Of a DNA stretch of 64,000 nucleotides, positions 17,435-26,635 are shown piece by piece. Below the pieces are notes generated by a model. That model did not search any database, had not been told where the DNA came from, and saw only the letters and a list, made by a program, of their open reading frames with translations. The stretch is from CAYOZN01 sp964408455. GTDB taxonomy: Bacteria > Planctomycetota > Phycisphaerae > UBA1845 > UTPLA1. The stretch spans positions 1 through 64,000 of the forward strand of contig CAYOZN010000010.1 of assembly GCA_964408455.1 (NCBI GenBank), written 5' to 3'. Position numbers and translations under genes: made by a program. Position 1 is the stretch's first letter. The number at the start of each line of letters is the position of its first letter.

Positions 17435-18847
17435 ATGGTTGTGGGCGAGTTGACGCAGGAATTCGATCTGTTGGTGATTGGCGGCGGCCCGGGTGGATAT
17501 GTGGCCGCGATCGCCGGGGCGGATGCCGGCCTTCAGACGGCCCTGGTCGAAAAGGCGCCGGTCCTCGGCGGCGTGTGCCTGCGGGAGGGGTGCATTCCCA
17601 GCAAGGCGCTGCTGCACGTCGCCGGCATTATTGAATCGGCCGAGCACGCCGAGAGTTTCGGCATCCAGTTCGGCAAGCCAAAGACCGACATTGAAAAGCT
17701 GCGCAACTGGAAGAACGGCGTGATCCGCAAGCTGTCCGGCGGCGTGGCGTCGTTGCTCAAGGGGAGAAAGATCGAACACTTCAAGGGACACGCGACATTC
17801 GAGAGTTCCAAGATCGTCCGCATCGAAGGCGATAGCAACTCCCGCATCAAATTCAAGCACTGCATCATCGCGACCGGCTCGACGGCGAAAATGCTGCCCG
17901 AATCAGTCCTGCCGCGCGAGCTGTGCTGGAATGCGGCGGATGCACTGGAAGTGAGCGAAGTACCCGACAAGCTGCTCGTGATCGGTGGCGGCTACATCGG
18001 GCTGGAGATCGGCCAGGTTTATGCCGCTCTGGGCAGCGAAGTGACGGTCGTCGAAGCGCTGTCGGGCATCCTCAACGGGCTCGATCCCGATCTGGCCAAG
18101 CCGCTGGTTAAGCGCCTGTCAAACCAGATGAAGGCGATCCACGTCAACGCGAAGTTCAAGGGCGCGAAGAAAAAGGGCAAAGGCGTCGAGGCGAACTTCG
18201 AAGTGGATGGAAAGGAGCATTCCGACACGTTTGACCGAATCCTGGTGTCGGTCGGCCGTCGGCCGCTGAGCGACAATCTGGGGCTGGAACAAACCCGCGT
18301 GACAGTGACCGATCGCGGGTTCATTCAGGTCGACGATCAATTCCGGACGACTGACAAGCGCATCTATGCCATCGGTGACGTTGCGGGCGATCCGATGCTG
18401 GCCCACAAGGCGATGAAAGAGGCGCGCGTGGTGGCGGACGTGATCGCGGGCAAGCCGGCGGCATTCGACGTGGCCTGCATTCCCGCGGTGGTCTATACCG
18501 ATCCGGAAGTGGCCTGGTGCGGCCTGACCGAGGCGGAGGCGAAGGACAAAGGCGTTGATTACAAAGTGACGAAGTTCCCCTGGGTGGGCAACGGCCGGGC
18601 CGTGTCCATGGGCCGCAGCGAGGGGCTCACGAAGCTGATATTCGAGCGCGACAGTCAGCGGCTGATCGGCATGGGCATCGTCGGCCCGCACGCCGGCGAC
18701 ATGATCATGGAAGGCGTCCTCGCGATGGAGATGGGGGCAGTGGCCGAGGACATCGCGAGTTCGATCCACCCGCATCCATCCACATCCGAGACGATCATGG
18801 AGGCGGCCGAGTCGATGTTCGGCAAGGCGATCCACGGCGCGCATTGA
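17435..18847 (+). CDS. lpdA: Dihydrolipoyl dehydrogenase
   Basis: This 470-aa flavoprotein is the E3 component of 2-oxoacid dehydrogenase and glycine cleavage complexes and reoxidises dihydrolipoyl groups with NAD+. It has the FAD-binding LLVIGGGPGGYVAAI (about residues 11-25), the redox disulfide in GVCLREGCIPSK (about 46-57), the NAD domain (LLVIGGGYIGLEIG, about 180-193) and a second FAD contact (YAIGDVAGDP). The C-terminal dimer motif HPHPSTSE carries the catalytic His-Glu pair. AGGA lies before ATG 17435. No other complex subunits are adjacent. Confidence 0.95.
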   Translation: MVVGELTQEFDLLVIGGGPGGYVAAIAGADAGLQTALVEKAPVLGGVCLREGCIPSKALLHVAGIIESAEHAESFGIQFGKPKTDIEKLRNWKNGVIRKLSGGVASLLKGRKIEHFKGHATFESSKIVRIEGDSNSRIKFKHCIIATGSTAKMLPESVLPRELCWNAADALEVSEVPDKLLVIGGGYIGLEIGQVYAALGSEVTVVEALSGILNGLDPDLAKPLVKRLSNQMKAIHVNAKFKGAKKKGKGVEANFEVDGKEHSDTFDRILVSVGRRPLSDNLGLEQTRVTVTDRGFIQVDDQFRTTDKRIYAIGDVAGDPMLAHKAMKEARVVADVIAGKPAAFDVACIPAVVYTDPEVAWCGLTEAEAKDKGVDYKVTKFPWVGNGRAVSMGRSEGLTKLIFERDSQRLIGMGIVGPHAGDMIMEGVLAMEMGAVAEDIASSIHPHPSTSETIMEAAESMFGKAIHGAH

Positions 18848-18884
18848 TCGCGGCGGGCGCGGGAAAATCTCCGTTCACGAAAAC

Positions 18885-20237
18885 TTACTGATCGGCGGGC
18901 TCTGCGGCGAAGGCGTCGTCGTGCTCCGCGAGGACGGGGATGCAGACCAGCGGCCCGCGCACCACATCGAGCCGGCTGACGGCGTCGGCCGCGCGACGAA
19001 TGGAGGCCTCGGGCGTGGGGTGCGTCGTGGCCATCACCGGCACGGCGTCGCCCGCGGCCGTGCGGCGCTCCGGCTGCATTAGTGACGCGATGCTGACACC
19101 ACAATGGCCCAGCGCCGTCGCCAGATGACCCATGCCGCCGGGCCTGTCGGCAAGCCGCACGCGCAGATACCACGCAGTCACATTTTCACCCGGATCGCGA
19201 TAGCGCGGCGCGGCGGCGCTGCCATTCACTGCCAGCATATCGAAAGCGCGGCGGGCGTTGCCGATCGCCACGTCGACGAGATCGGCGAGCACCGCGCTGG
19301 CGGTCGCCCGTCCGCCGGCGCCGCGGCCGTAGAAGAGGCAATGACCCACGGCGTCGCCATAGACGCTGACTGCGTTGAATGGACCGCTGACGCCGGCCAG
19401 CGGGTGCGTCGTGCGGATGAATGTCGGCTGCACCGACAGATCGAGGCCGTCCTCATTCTGGTGGGCGATGGCCAGCAGCTTGCAGACATAGCCCATGTCG
19501 CGGCCCGCGATCAGATCGGCGAGATCGAGATCGGCGATGCCGCGCACGGCGATGTGTTCAAGCGCGCAGGGCCGGCGCAGCGCCAGCGTCGCCAGGATGG
19601 CCAGCTTCTGGGCCGAGTCGAGACCGCTCACGTCCAGCGTCGGATCGGCCTCGGCATAGCCCAGCCGCTGCGCTTCGCGCAGCGCGTCTGCATAGGAGAT
19701 ACGCTCGTCGAGCATGCGCGTCAGGATGTAATTGCAGGTACCGTTCAAGATGCCGACGACGCCGTGAATCTCGTTGGCCGCCAGCCCGCGCCGGATCGTA
19801 TCCAGCAGCGGCATGCCCCCGCAGACGGCGCCCTCGAAGGCAAGGCAGCGTCCGGCTCCTCGGGCAGCGGCCAGCAGCTCCGCCCCGTGCGTCGCCAGCA
19901 GGGCCTTGTTGGCGGTGATGACGTCCTTGCCGTTTTCCAGGGCCCGCATTACCGCATCGCGTGCCGCATCGATGCCGCCCATCAGTTCGATCACCACGGC
20001 GACGTTGGGATCGGTCACTGCGGACTGGACGTCAGTCGTCAACAGCGATGGCGGCACGTGCGGCGGCCTGGAAGCCGAGATGTTGTGTACGGCGATGTGC
20101 CGAAGCGTCAGCCGGGCGCCACATTGCCTCGACAACCGCTCGCCGCGTTCGCGCAGCAGTTCGACGACGGCGGCGCCCACGGCCCCGCAGCCGAGCAGCG
20201 AAATGCCCAGTTCCCTTGTTTCGCCCGCCGCGCCCAT
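18885..20237 (-). CDS. hom: Homoserine dehydrogenase with ACT domain
   Basis: The 450-aa enzyme reduces aspartate semialdehyde to homoserine on the way to threonine and methionine. It has the NAD(P)-binding ISLLGCGAVGAAV (about residues 11-23), the GKDVITANKALLATHG segment with the catalytic lysine, the family signature GILNGTCNYILTRM, and EADPTLDVSGLDSAQKL. A C-terminal ACT domain (about 355-430, RLADRPGGMGHLATALG) suggests feedback inhibition by threonine. ATG 20237 follows GGAAA; an upstream alternative at 20291 has no ribosome binding site. It is a single gene convergent with lpdA. Confidence 0.94.
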   Translation of the reverse strand: MGAAGETRELGISLLGCGAVGAAVVELLRERGERLSRQCGARLTLRHIAVHNISASRPPHVPPSLLTTDVQSAVTDPNVAVVIELMGGIDAARDAVMRALENGKDVITANKALLATHGAELLAAARGAGRCLAFEGAVCGGMPLLDTIRRGLAANEIHGVVGILNGTCNYILTRMLDERISYADALREAQRLGYAEADPTLDVSGLDSAQKLAILATLALRRPCALEHIAVRGIADLDLADLIAGRDMGYVCKLLAIAHQNEDGLDLSVQPTFIRTTHPLAGVSGPFNAVSVYGDAVGHCLFYGRGAGGRATASAVLADLVDVAIGNARRAFDMLAVNGSAAAPRYRDPGENVTAWYLRVRLADRPGGMGHLATALGHCGVSIASLMQPERRTAAGDAVPVMATTHPTPEASIRRAADAVSRLDVVRGPLVCIPVLAEHDDAFAAEPADQ

Positions 20238-20517
20238 CGTGGATTTCCAAGCTCTGCAAAATCGTTCGACGGCAACCCCCGCGTCCGCCATATCGGCTAA
20301 TCATCGTGGACGCAGAGCCTTGCAATCTGAGGCAGCGCATGCGGCCTGCGCCAGTCGGGACTGCCGGGCCAGCGATTTCGCTGCAAGCGGCCGCCGTTTC
20401 ATAGCTTGCGCACAGCCCATTCTAATCAAGTCAATGGCTGGTTGCGGCCGATAACCCCGATATCAGGGCTGGAAAACGGCGGCGAGGCTGTCCATCGCCG
20501 CGTCGGAGATCAGGCCG

Positions 20518-21096
20518 ATGGGCGATCTGCCGCTACTGGAAAGTGCCAAGGAGCAACTCGACGCGCCGCTGGATGTCGGCGACGTGCCGTTGTTCCCCCA
20601 TACAGATTCGGATGCGCCGGCGCAATCAAAGGAGCGACACCGGGCGCCGCGCGCGGAAGCCGCGTCCATGGCGATCGACGAAGACCATCACGGTGGCTCG
20701 GAGTGCATCGTGCTGAAACAGCCGCCGGCAGCCCGGGGGGCGATGCTGGCCATTACCCACGCCAGCGGCGCAAAACTGGCGTCAGGTAAATCAAGCGCGG
20801 ACGCAGGGCGGGAGCGAGCCACATTACGTTCGATGCCGCGTCCGCCCATGCCGGAGCTTCCGGCCCGCGGTGAGATCGCGGCGCTGGCGAAGAAGCCTTC
20901 AGGCACTGCGCCGCGCCGGATCGGCCGCGGCCAGCTCGTCTCGCGGCGGCTGAACTGGCGGCCGGGCGATCCATTCGGCGGCGCGACGGGCGACGCGCGG
21001 CCGCCGCTGCGCTGGGAGCGTGTCATCGCGACGACATGCGTCACGGCGGCCTGCGGCATGGCGTGCCTGTGGATCATTACCACGATTTTTGCCTGA
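20518..21096 (+). CDS. Hypothetical tail-anchored membrane protein
   Basis: The product is 192 aa. A long polar, probably disordered region (about residues 1-165, rich in Pro, Ala and charged residues) ends in one hydrophobic helix (about 167-190, VIATTCVTAACGMACLWIIT). That predicts a C-terminally anchored protein with a cytoplasmic bulk. ATG 20518 follows GGAG at a good distance. I recognise no family. The call rests on codon pattern, ribosome binding site and the anchor. Confidence 0.5.
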   Translation: MGDLPLLESAKEQLDAPLDVGDVPLFPHTDSDAPAQSKERHRAPRAEAASMAIDEDHHGGSECIVLKQPPAARGAMLAITHASGAKLASGKSSADAGRERATLRSMPRPPMPELPARGEIAALAKKPSGTAPRRIGRGQLVSRRLNWRPGDPFGGATGDARPPLRWERVIATTCVTAACGMACLWIITTIFA

Positions 21097-21189
21097 GCCG
21101 GCCGTCGCGTATACTGTCACCGCGGCGGCACGCAGGCCGGCTGCAACGGGCCGCGAGCTTCTCCCACCCCCCCCGAAGGCGGATCTTTC

Positions 21190-21834
21190 ATGGCCAACAT
21201 TCTCCTGGACGGTCGCATCATCGGCGAAGAACTTGCGGAAACGGCGACCATTTCGTCGGCGATCGAATATGCCCGCCGGAGCCTGGCCGGTTCGGGCGAC
21301 ATCATCCTGGGCATTGCGTGCGACGGGCGCGACGTAGGCGTCGATCAGATTGCCGATGTGCTGCCGCGCGCGGTGCAGGAGTTTGACCGCGTCGAGTTCA
21401 CCTCCGGCGACGCGTCGGGCGCGGTGATCGAGGCGCTTTCCGAGACGCGTCTGGCGATTCTCGACACTTACGCGACGGTTCAACAGGCAGCCGACGATCT
21501 TTCAACCGGCAGGATCGCTGCGGGAATGAATGGGCTGGTCCGCTGCGTGAATGCGTGGAGCCAGGTGCACGAGGCGGTGGTGAGCGGAGGGCAACTGCTC
21601 TCGCTGGACTTTGAGCAGCTCGTGCTGAACGGGCGGCCGCTGCTGGACTGGCTGGGCGATCTCAACCGCAAGCTGCGCGATATCAAGTCGGCGGTGGAAA
21701 ACCAGGACCACGTTCTTCTGGCCGACATCCTGCGCTACGAGATCGACCAGACGCTCCAGCAGTGGGAGGACATGCTGACGGCACTGATCGAGCTGGTCAG
21801 GACCGGGCCCGTCGGGCAGCGCGCTGCCCCATAG
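21190..21834 (+). CDS. Hypothetical protein, planctomycete-type
   Basis: This 214-aa protein has an alpha/beta N-terminal part (MANILLDGRIIGEELAETAT, then a GIACDGRDVGVDQI segment) and a mostly helical C-terminal part (about residues 95-205, with QQWEDMLTALIELVRT at the end). There is no signal peptide and no Cys. A purine-rich AAGGCGGA precedes ATG 21190. It follows the tail-anchored protein by 93 bp and could share its transcript. I do not recognise a function. Confidence 0.7.
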   Translation: MANILLDGRIIGEELAETATISSAIEYARRSLAGSGDIILGIACDGRDVGVDQIADVLPRAVQEFDRVEFTSGDASGAVIEALSETRLAILDTYATVQQAADDLSTGRIAAGMNGLVRCVNAWSQVHEAVVSGGQLLSLDFEQLVLNGRPLLDWLGDLNRKLRDIKSAVENQDHVLLADILRYEIDQTLQQWEDMLTALIELVRTGPVGQRAAP

Positions 21835-21873
21835 TGCCTCCCAATTCGCACCATCCGCCGCCGCGAACTTGCA

Positions 21874-23646
21874 TCACGCCGGCGGCGCAAACTCCTTGAT
21901 ATCGATCTTCTTGAAAAGCACCTCTGGCGCCGCGCCCAGTTCGTGTCCGGCCGGCAGCAGTTCGGTGGCGTGCGGCCAGTTCCACTTGTCCGCCGGCACA
22001 TTCATCGTCGCGCGAATCTTCTCGGAGGCGAACGGCAGGAACGGCTCGAGCAGGACGCCCAGCGTCCGCACCGCCTGAATGCAGGTGTTGATGGTCGCGG
22101 CCGTCCGGCTGCGGTCGGTCTTTCGCGAAATCCATGGGGCCCGCGTGTCGAAGTATTTGTTGCAGTCGCGAAAGGCCTCCATCAGGCGCGTCAGGGCCGC
22201 CTTGAAGCGCGTGGCCTCGATCTCGGCGCCGACGTGGCCGGGCAGTTCGTGAATCCGGGCCAGCATGTCGCGCTCAATGGACTCGGCGGCGTCGTTTTCC
22301 GGCACCCTGCGGCCGAAATCGTCGGTGACGATCTTCTGCCATCGATTGACGAAGTTGCCCAGCGTGGCGATCAGCTCGCTGTTGTTGCGCTCAACGAAGT
22401 CTTCAAAGCTCCACGCGGTGCGCTGATTCTCCGGCGCGTTGATGGTGAGATAGTACCGCAGCGGATCGGGATCGAAGATCTTCAGGTAGTCTTCGATCCA
22501 GATGGCAGTGCCGCGGCTCTTGCTGATCTTCTCCTCATCCTTGCCGGGGAACTTGATGTTGAGGAACGCGTTGGCCACCACGTTCGTGGGCAGCTGATGG
22601 ACGCCCTTTTCCTTGGGGGGCGTATAGCTGCTGCCGCGCTTTGCGATCTCGTCGGCGCTGTAATGCGTGCCCATCAACATCGCCGGCCAGATAAGCGCAT
22701 GGAAGACGATGTTGTCTTCGCCGATGAAGTGATAGATTTTGCAATCGGGGTTCTGCCACCACTCGCGATAGTCTTCCCAGTTGCCGGCCTGCTGGCACAG
22801 CGCCGCCGTGAAGCTGACATAGCCGATCGGCGCGTCGAACCACACGTAGAGCACCTTGCCCTTTGCGTCGGGATCATCCAGCGGGACCGGCACGCCCCAT
22901 TTCAGATCGCGCGTCATGGCCCGCTCGGGCAGGCCCTTCTTGATCGCGCCCAGCGAAAAATTCGTGACGATCGGCCGCCAGTCGAGCGACACAAGGGAGA
23001 ACCAGTCCGCCAGCATCCCCTGGAACTTGGCGAGCTGAAGATACCAGTGCGTCGTTTTGCGCCGCGTGGGTGTCGTTCCGCTGACAGTGCTGACCGGATC
23101 GATCAGTTTCAGCGGGTCGATGGCATGACCGCACTGTTCGCACTGATCGCCAAGGGCCTCGGGATTGCGGCAGGGCGAGCCGTCATCCTTCTGGTGATAA
23201 CAGGTGCCTTTCACATAGCGATCCGGGAGGAACTGGGCCGCCTGCTCGTCGTACAGCTGTTCCGTCTCGCGTTTGACAAAGTGGCCGTTGTCGTGGATGG
23301 CCTTGAAGAACTGCTGGCTGACGCGCTCGTGCAGCTCGACGAAGCCGGGCTGATGCGTGCCGCCGTAAATGTCGAAACGGATGCCCAGGCCTTCGAAGTC
23401 GATCGCCTGGCGCCGGTTGTAGCGTCCCGACAGTTCGGCAGGCGTCGTGTTTTCCTTTCGTGCGGAGATCTCGATTGCCACGCCGTTATCGTCACTGCCG
23501 CAGATGTATCGCACGTTGTCCCCGTTCGATCGCAGATAGCGTACGAAGATGTCGGACGGCAGGTAGGCGCCGGTGATGTGGCCGACGTGCAGGCGGCCGT
23601 TGGAATAGGGCAGGGCGGCGGTGACGAGGAACTGGCGTCCGGCCAT
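21874..23646 (-). CDS. metG: Methionyl-tRNA synthetase, short form
   Basis: The product is 590 aa. It charges tRNA-Met with methionine. The HIGH signature reads HVGH (ALPYSNGRLHVGHITGAY, about residues 11-28) and the KMSKS loop reads KISKS (about 352-356). A zinc knuckle has CYHQKDDGSPC and CEQCG (about 149-172). The helical anticodon-binding domain covers about 410-560. The protein stops at KKIDIKEF, where longer relatives continue into the C-terminal tRNA-binding OB domain, so that domain is absent. AGGAGA before ATG 23646 fixes the start. Confidence 0.96.
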   Translation of the reverse strand: MAGRQFLVTAALPYSNGRLHVGHITGAYLPSDIFVRYLRSNGDNVRYICGSDDNGVAIEISARKENTTPAELSGRYNRRQAIDFEGLGIRFDIYGGTHQPGFVELHERVSQQFFKAIHDNGHFVKRETEQLYDEQAAQFLPDRYVKGTCYHQKDDGSPCRNPEALGDQCEQCGHAIDPLKLIDPVSTVSGTTPTRRKTTHWYLQLAKFQGMLADWFSLVSLDWRPIVTNFSLGAIKKGLPERAMTRDLKWGVPVPLDDPDAKGKVLYVWFDAPIGYVSFTAALCQQAGNWEDYREWWQNPDCKIYHFIGEDNIVFHALIWPAMLMGTHYSADEIAKRGSSYTPPKEKGVHQLPTNVVANAFLNIKFPGKDEEKISKSRGTAIWIEDYLKIFDPDPLRYYLTINAPENQRTAWSFEDFVERNNSELIATLGNFVNRWQKIVTDDFGRRVPENDAAESIERDMLARIHELPGHVGAEIEATRFKAALTRLMEAFRDCNKYFDTRAPWISRKTDRSRTAATINTCIQAVRTLGVLLEPFLPFASEKIRATMNVPADKWNWPHATELLPAGHELGAAPEVLFKKIDIKEFAPPA

Positions 23647-23779
23647 GGCATCTCCTGGCAGGCTGTTCGAGCCGATTCGAGTCCAGCATCCGATCGGCTG
23701 TCGCGACAGGTTTCGCTGGCGGCGCGGCATATTATGAACGCACGCCGCTACTTGGCAAATCGGGCGACGATGCCGGGCG

Positions 23780-24658
23780 TCAGCTCCGCTCGATTAACCA
23801 GTTCGTCATGTCGTTCAGGAACGGGATGGGATCGGCATCGAATTCGAGGGTGTGATGACTGTCCGGATACTCGCGCAGCAGCTTGTCGTGCGACGGCAGC
23901 GATTCGAACCAGCCCCGCGTCCGTGCATTATCGATGATGCGATCGTGGCCGGCCAGCACGAGGTGCACGGGTCCGCGCCAATCGGCCTGTGCGAAGCGCC
24001 GCAGGTGTTTGTCGAGCCGACGCGATGTCAGCAGAAAACTGGCGGACACGCGCTGGAGCTTGAGCCGATCCTCCTCGACAAAGCGGATTCGCTCTGGATT
24101 GCCGGTAAAATAGGCCGCGTCGTTCAGCGGGATGTCGAACAGGCGCTTGCGGTCGTTGATCATGGCGATACCGACGCCGAATTTCTCGCTGGGCGTCAGG
24201 TCCACGCGCGGGAAGAGGCCGGGCGCGACCAGCGTCACCGTTGCAATGTTGCGCGGTCGCTCCTGTGCCAGAAGCACGGCCTGCTTGCCGCCCCAGCTGA
24301 TGCCGACGACGTGAACGCGATCGGTGCGGGCCAGGCGCATCGTTTCGTCCAGCAAAGTCAGCGTGTCCTCCATGCACTGCTCCAGCGAGGTGAAATGACC
24401 GCGCGGGATCGCGTTGACGCCGCTGCCGCGCCGGTCGGGCATGACGACACTGAAGCCGGCGCCGGCCAGATGAGCGCCCGACAACTCGTACCAGCCCCCG
24501 TGCGACTGAATCCCGTGAAAGCAGAGCACGACGCCGCGCGGTGTATCGGCGCGCCAGACCCGCGCGTGCGCCGCGTAATTGTCGGGCAGCAGAATTTTGA
24601 CGGTGCTGGGCATCACGGGCTGCATACGGTGCGAAACATCCACGATAGTGGGGGTCAT
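23780..24658 (-). CDS. Alpha/beta hydrolase
   Basis: This 292-aa protein has the alpha/beta hydrolase fold: oxyanion-hole strand VVLCFHGIQSHGGW (about residues 42-55), nucleophile elbow GISWGG with the serine near 120, a catalytic acid in AGHDRIIDN (about 238-246), and a histidine in DSHHTLEF (about 268-275). The 'serine aminopeptidase S33' (monoglyceride lipase-like) group fits best. It has no signal peptide. The substrate is unknown. ATG 24658 overlaps the stop of the upstream radical SAM gene by four bases, so the two are translationally coupled. Confidence 0.85.
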   Translation of the reverse strand: MTPTIVDVSHRMQPVMPSTVKILLPDNYAAHARVWRADTPRGVVLCFHGIQSHGGWYELSGAHLAGAGFSVVMPDRRGSGVNAIPRGHFTSLEQCMEDTLTLLDETMRLARTDRVHVVGISWGGKQAVLLAQERPRNIATVTLVAPGLFPRVDLTPSEKFGVGIAMINDRKRLFDIPLNDAAYFTGNPERIRFVEEDRLKLQRVSASFLLTSRRLDKHLRRFAQADWRGPVHLVLAGHDRIIDNARTRGWFESLPSHDKLLREYPDSHHTLEFDADPIPFLNDMTNWLIERS

Positions 24659-25539
24659 GGCGCCAATCCGAAATAGGTTTCAACCGGTGCGGCGACCGCC
24701 GACTGTACAATGGATGCGAGCCGGCTGAGTTCCTCCCGCGAGAGTGGCGTCGCCCACGGCTCGGCCGTCTGCCGCGCGATGGTGTATGCCTGCACCAGCT
24801 TGATGTGCCCGCCGCCGGCCAGAATTTCATTCAGCCGATCGCAGAAGGCGGCGATCTCCTGGTCCGGTGGGGGTTCGCCGTGAATCCGCATCCAGAGCGA
24901 CTGTATGACGATCGGCCGGATTCGGGCGGCGGCCAGAATGTTGTTCAGCACGTGGGCCAGCGGATAGTTGGGTCGATTGACCAGCTGGAAGTAGTCCTGC
25001 GTGCCGGCATCGAGCTTCGCCCAGACTTCCCCGTTGTTTTCGTCCATGATCCGCAGGCCGGCTTCCACATTCGGTCGCGTCAGATAGCACGCGTCCGTGA
25101 TCAGTACAATCTTGACGGCGTTCAACCCGCGGGCATGTCGGATGTCCGCAACCAAACGGACGGCCTGCTCAAATTCCGTATACGTCGTCGGCTCCCCATC
25201 GCCGCTGAACGCAAAATCCCGGATAACGCGGGTCTCCGGCGGCAGGGCGTCGAACGGGGGAACTGTGAAGAGGCTGCCATCCAGGGCGGCATCGACGAGT
25301 TGCTCGAGTTCCCGGCGAAGAATGGTCCATTCGACCTTCCGGACTGCCGGTGGCCTGGTGCGATCCACCTGGCAGTAGATGCAATCGAAGTTGCAGGCCT
25401 TGTCGGGATTCAGGTTGATCCCCAACGACAGGCCGCCGCTCCGGCGCGAGACGACAGGATAGCAATACACCAGGTCGCGCCAGTGGCGGCTATGATCCGC
25501 ATAGGCCTGCTGGAGCTGGATTTCCTTCGGACTCGGCAT
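24655..25539 (-). CDS. Radical SAM protein
   Basis: This 294-aa protein has the CxxxCxxC cluster motif in NFDCIYCQ (about residues 49-58, first Cys in KACNFDC) that binds the [4Fe-4S] cluster for S-adenosylmethionine cleavage. It is followed by a GDGEPT motif (about 114-119) of the kind in radical SAM proteins related to MoaA/wyosine enzymes. No extra C-terminal Cys cluster is visible. I chose ATG 25539; a TTG at 25557 is an alternative. It is coupled to the hydrolase downstream, but no pathway is obvious. Confidence 0.8.
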   Translation of the reverse strand: MPSPKEIQLQQAYADHSRHWRDLVYCYPVVSRRSGGLSLGINLNPDKACNFDCIYCQVDRTRPPAVRKVEWTILRRELEQLVDAALDGSLFTVPPFDALPPETRVIRDFAFSGDGEPTTYTEFEQAVRLVADIRHARGLNAVKIVLITDACYLTRPNVEAGLRIMDENNGEVWAKLDAGTQDYFQLVNRPNYPLAHVLNNILAAARIRPIVIQSLWMRIHGEPPPDQEIAAFCDRLNEILAGGGHIKLVQAYTIARQTAEPWATPLSREELSRLASIVQSAVAAPVETYFGLAP

Positions 25540-25787
25540 AACGGGATTGTAGGACAAACCAGCTCAGGTGCGGAATCTTTCGCCCCCGGTTGCGGATGTT
25601 CCAGCGACAGAATGATGCCCGACCCCCAGGCAACTCGTTTTTTGAGCCGACGGGCGGCGGAACGCTGCGGCGCGCGGCTTGCATGCACAAGCTATGACGC
25701 CGGTTGGAATAGCGGTTTTCGCCGCAGGTACCGTTGACACGCTCGCGGCGCCGGTTTAATTTCTTTCGCGAGCCTCGAAGTAGCCAG

Positions 25788-26321
25788 ATGCACGCCACCA
25801 GTAAGACAGCTCGCTCCTGGTCCCCACGACGAACATCGGCATGGCGCTTTCTATGGATGCTGCTGCTTGCGCTGCACGCCCCGGCGACCGTGAAGGTCTT
25901 CAGCGTCGCCATTGGCGGGGGTTCGGATTGGTCGTCGGCCGCCCTGATGGCCGCGACCAACGTCTTTTTCCTCCTCGAGATTTATTTCGGCTGGTCGCTT
26001 CGCCTGCTGTCGGACCGGCGCAGCGCGGTGGTCTTCCTGCTGGTCGTCGCCATGCTGCACGTCGGCGTCATCGATCGCGCCGCGCCCGATCTCCTCGCGC
26101 AGGACGGGGTACGTCTGGCCCTGCTGTTCACCATCGGGGCTGCGGGACTCGTGCGGCTTGCCCTGGCGGCGATCGCATTTGCCCGCCTTGCTTCGGATGA
26201 GGCAGCGTATCAATCCATGCTGCGGCGCCGCTGCCATGCGGCGATTCCCGCATTTACAACCCAGCCCGATTCACCGCGCATGCTCGCGCGTGTGCGACCG
26301 CATCGAGCGCCACCCTTCTGA
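25788..26321 (+). CDS. Hypothetical integral membrane protein
   Basis: The product is 177 aa with about four hydrophobic helices (for example FLWMLLLALHAPATVKVF, then AATNVFFLLEIYFGWSLRLL, AVVFLLVVAMLHVGVI and ALLFTIGAAGLVRLALAAI). An arginine-rich tail probably lies in the cytoplasm. ATG 25788 has only a weak purine stretch upstream. It stands alone. I recognise no family. Confidence 0.65.
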   Translation: MHATSKTARSWSPRRTSAWRFLWMLLLALHAPATVKVFSVAIGGGSDWSSAALMAATNVFFLLEIYFGWSLRLLSDRRSAVVFLLVVAMLHVGVIDRAAPDLLAQDGVRLALLFTIGAAGLVRLALAAIAFARLASDEAAYQSMLRRRCHAAIPAFTTQPDSPRMLARVRPHRAPPF

Positions 26322-26507
26322 CTTGCGGCGCTGACTGCCTCGCGGCAGGGTGCCACGCCTATTGCATGCCGAGCCGATGGAACCCAGGCGGGTTCGGCCT
26401 TGGCGATCTTTTACCCAGACAACCACGTGTCACAACCCGCTCATCCGGCGCGCGATTCTCGCGCCGTTTGAACGCGAGTGACGGCTTTCCGCGGGAAATG
26501 AAGCGAC

Positions 26508-26571
26508 GTGCCGTGCGTCTGCCGCATGGCACAGGCGGTCCGGCCGCTTGCGCGAGACTTGGCGCAAGCGG
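26508..26571 (+). promoter_or_regulatory. Two consecutive hairpins in the PEP-CTERM gene leader
   Basis: The first hairpin (26508-26532) has a 10-bp stem GTGCCGTGCG with one mismatch. The second (26544-26571) has a perfect 10-bp stem CCGCTTGCGC with an 8-nt loop. Neither has a T-run. They lie 65-130 bp upstream of ATG 26636 and may form a structured leader or flank a promoter. Confidence 0.45.
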
Positions 26572-26574
26572 TGC
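26560..26574 (+). promoter_or_regulatory. Sigma-54-like -24/-12 element (weak)
   Basis: TGGCGC, five bases, then GTGC keeps the invariant GG and GC at the correct distance, 62 bp before the PEP-CTERM start. PEP-CTERM genes are sigma-54-dependent in some bacteria. The element overlaps the second hairpin, so the match may be chance. Confidence 0.25.
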
Positions 26575-26635
26575 GGCACCGCAGAACCAGTTTAGAACCT
26601 GTAGGCAGGTAATGAGACCCTTGGAGAGGATTGAC

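Noticed and set aside
23901..23910. GATTCGAACC, a possible T-loop of a tRNA on the minus strand
   Set aside because: It lies inside the alpha/beta hydrolase gene and no acceptor stem or anticodon arm can be built around it.
21943..23937. Open frame of 664 codons on the plus strand opposite metG
   Set aside because: It is antisense to an unmistakable methionyl-tRNA synthetase and has shadow-type composition.
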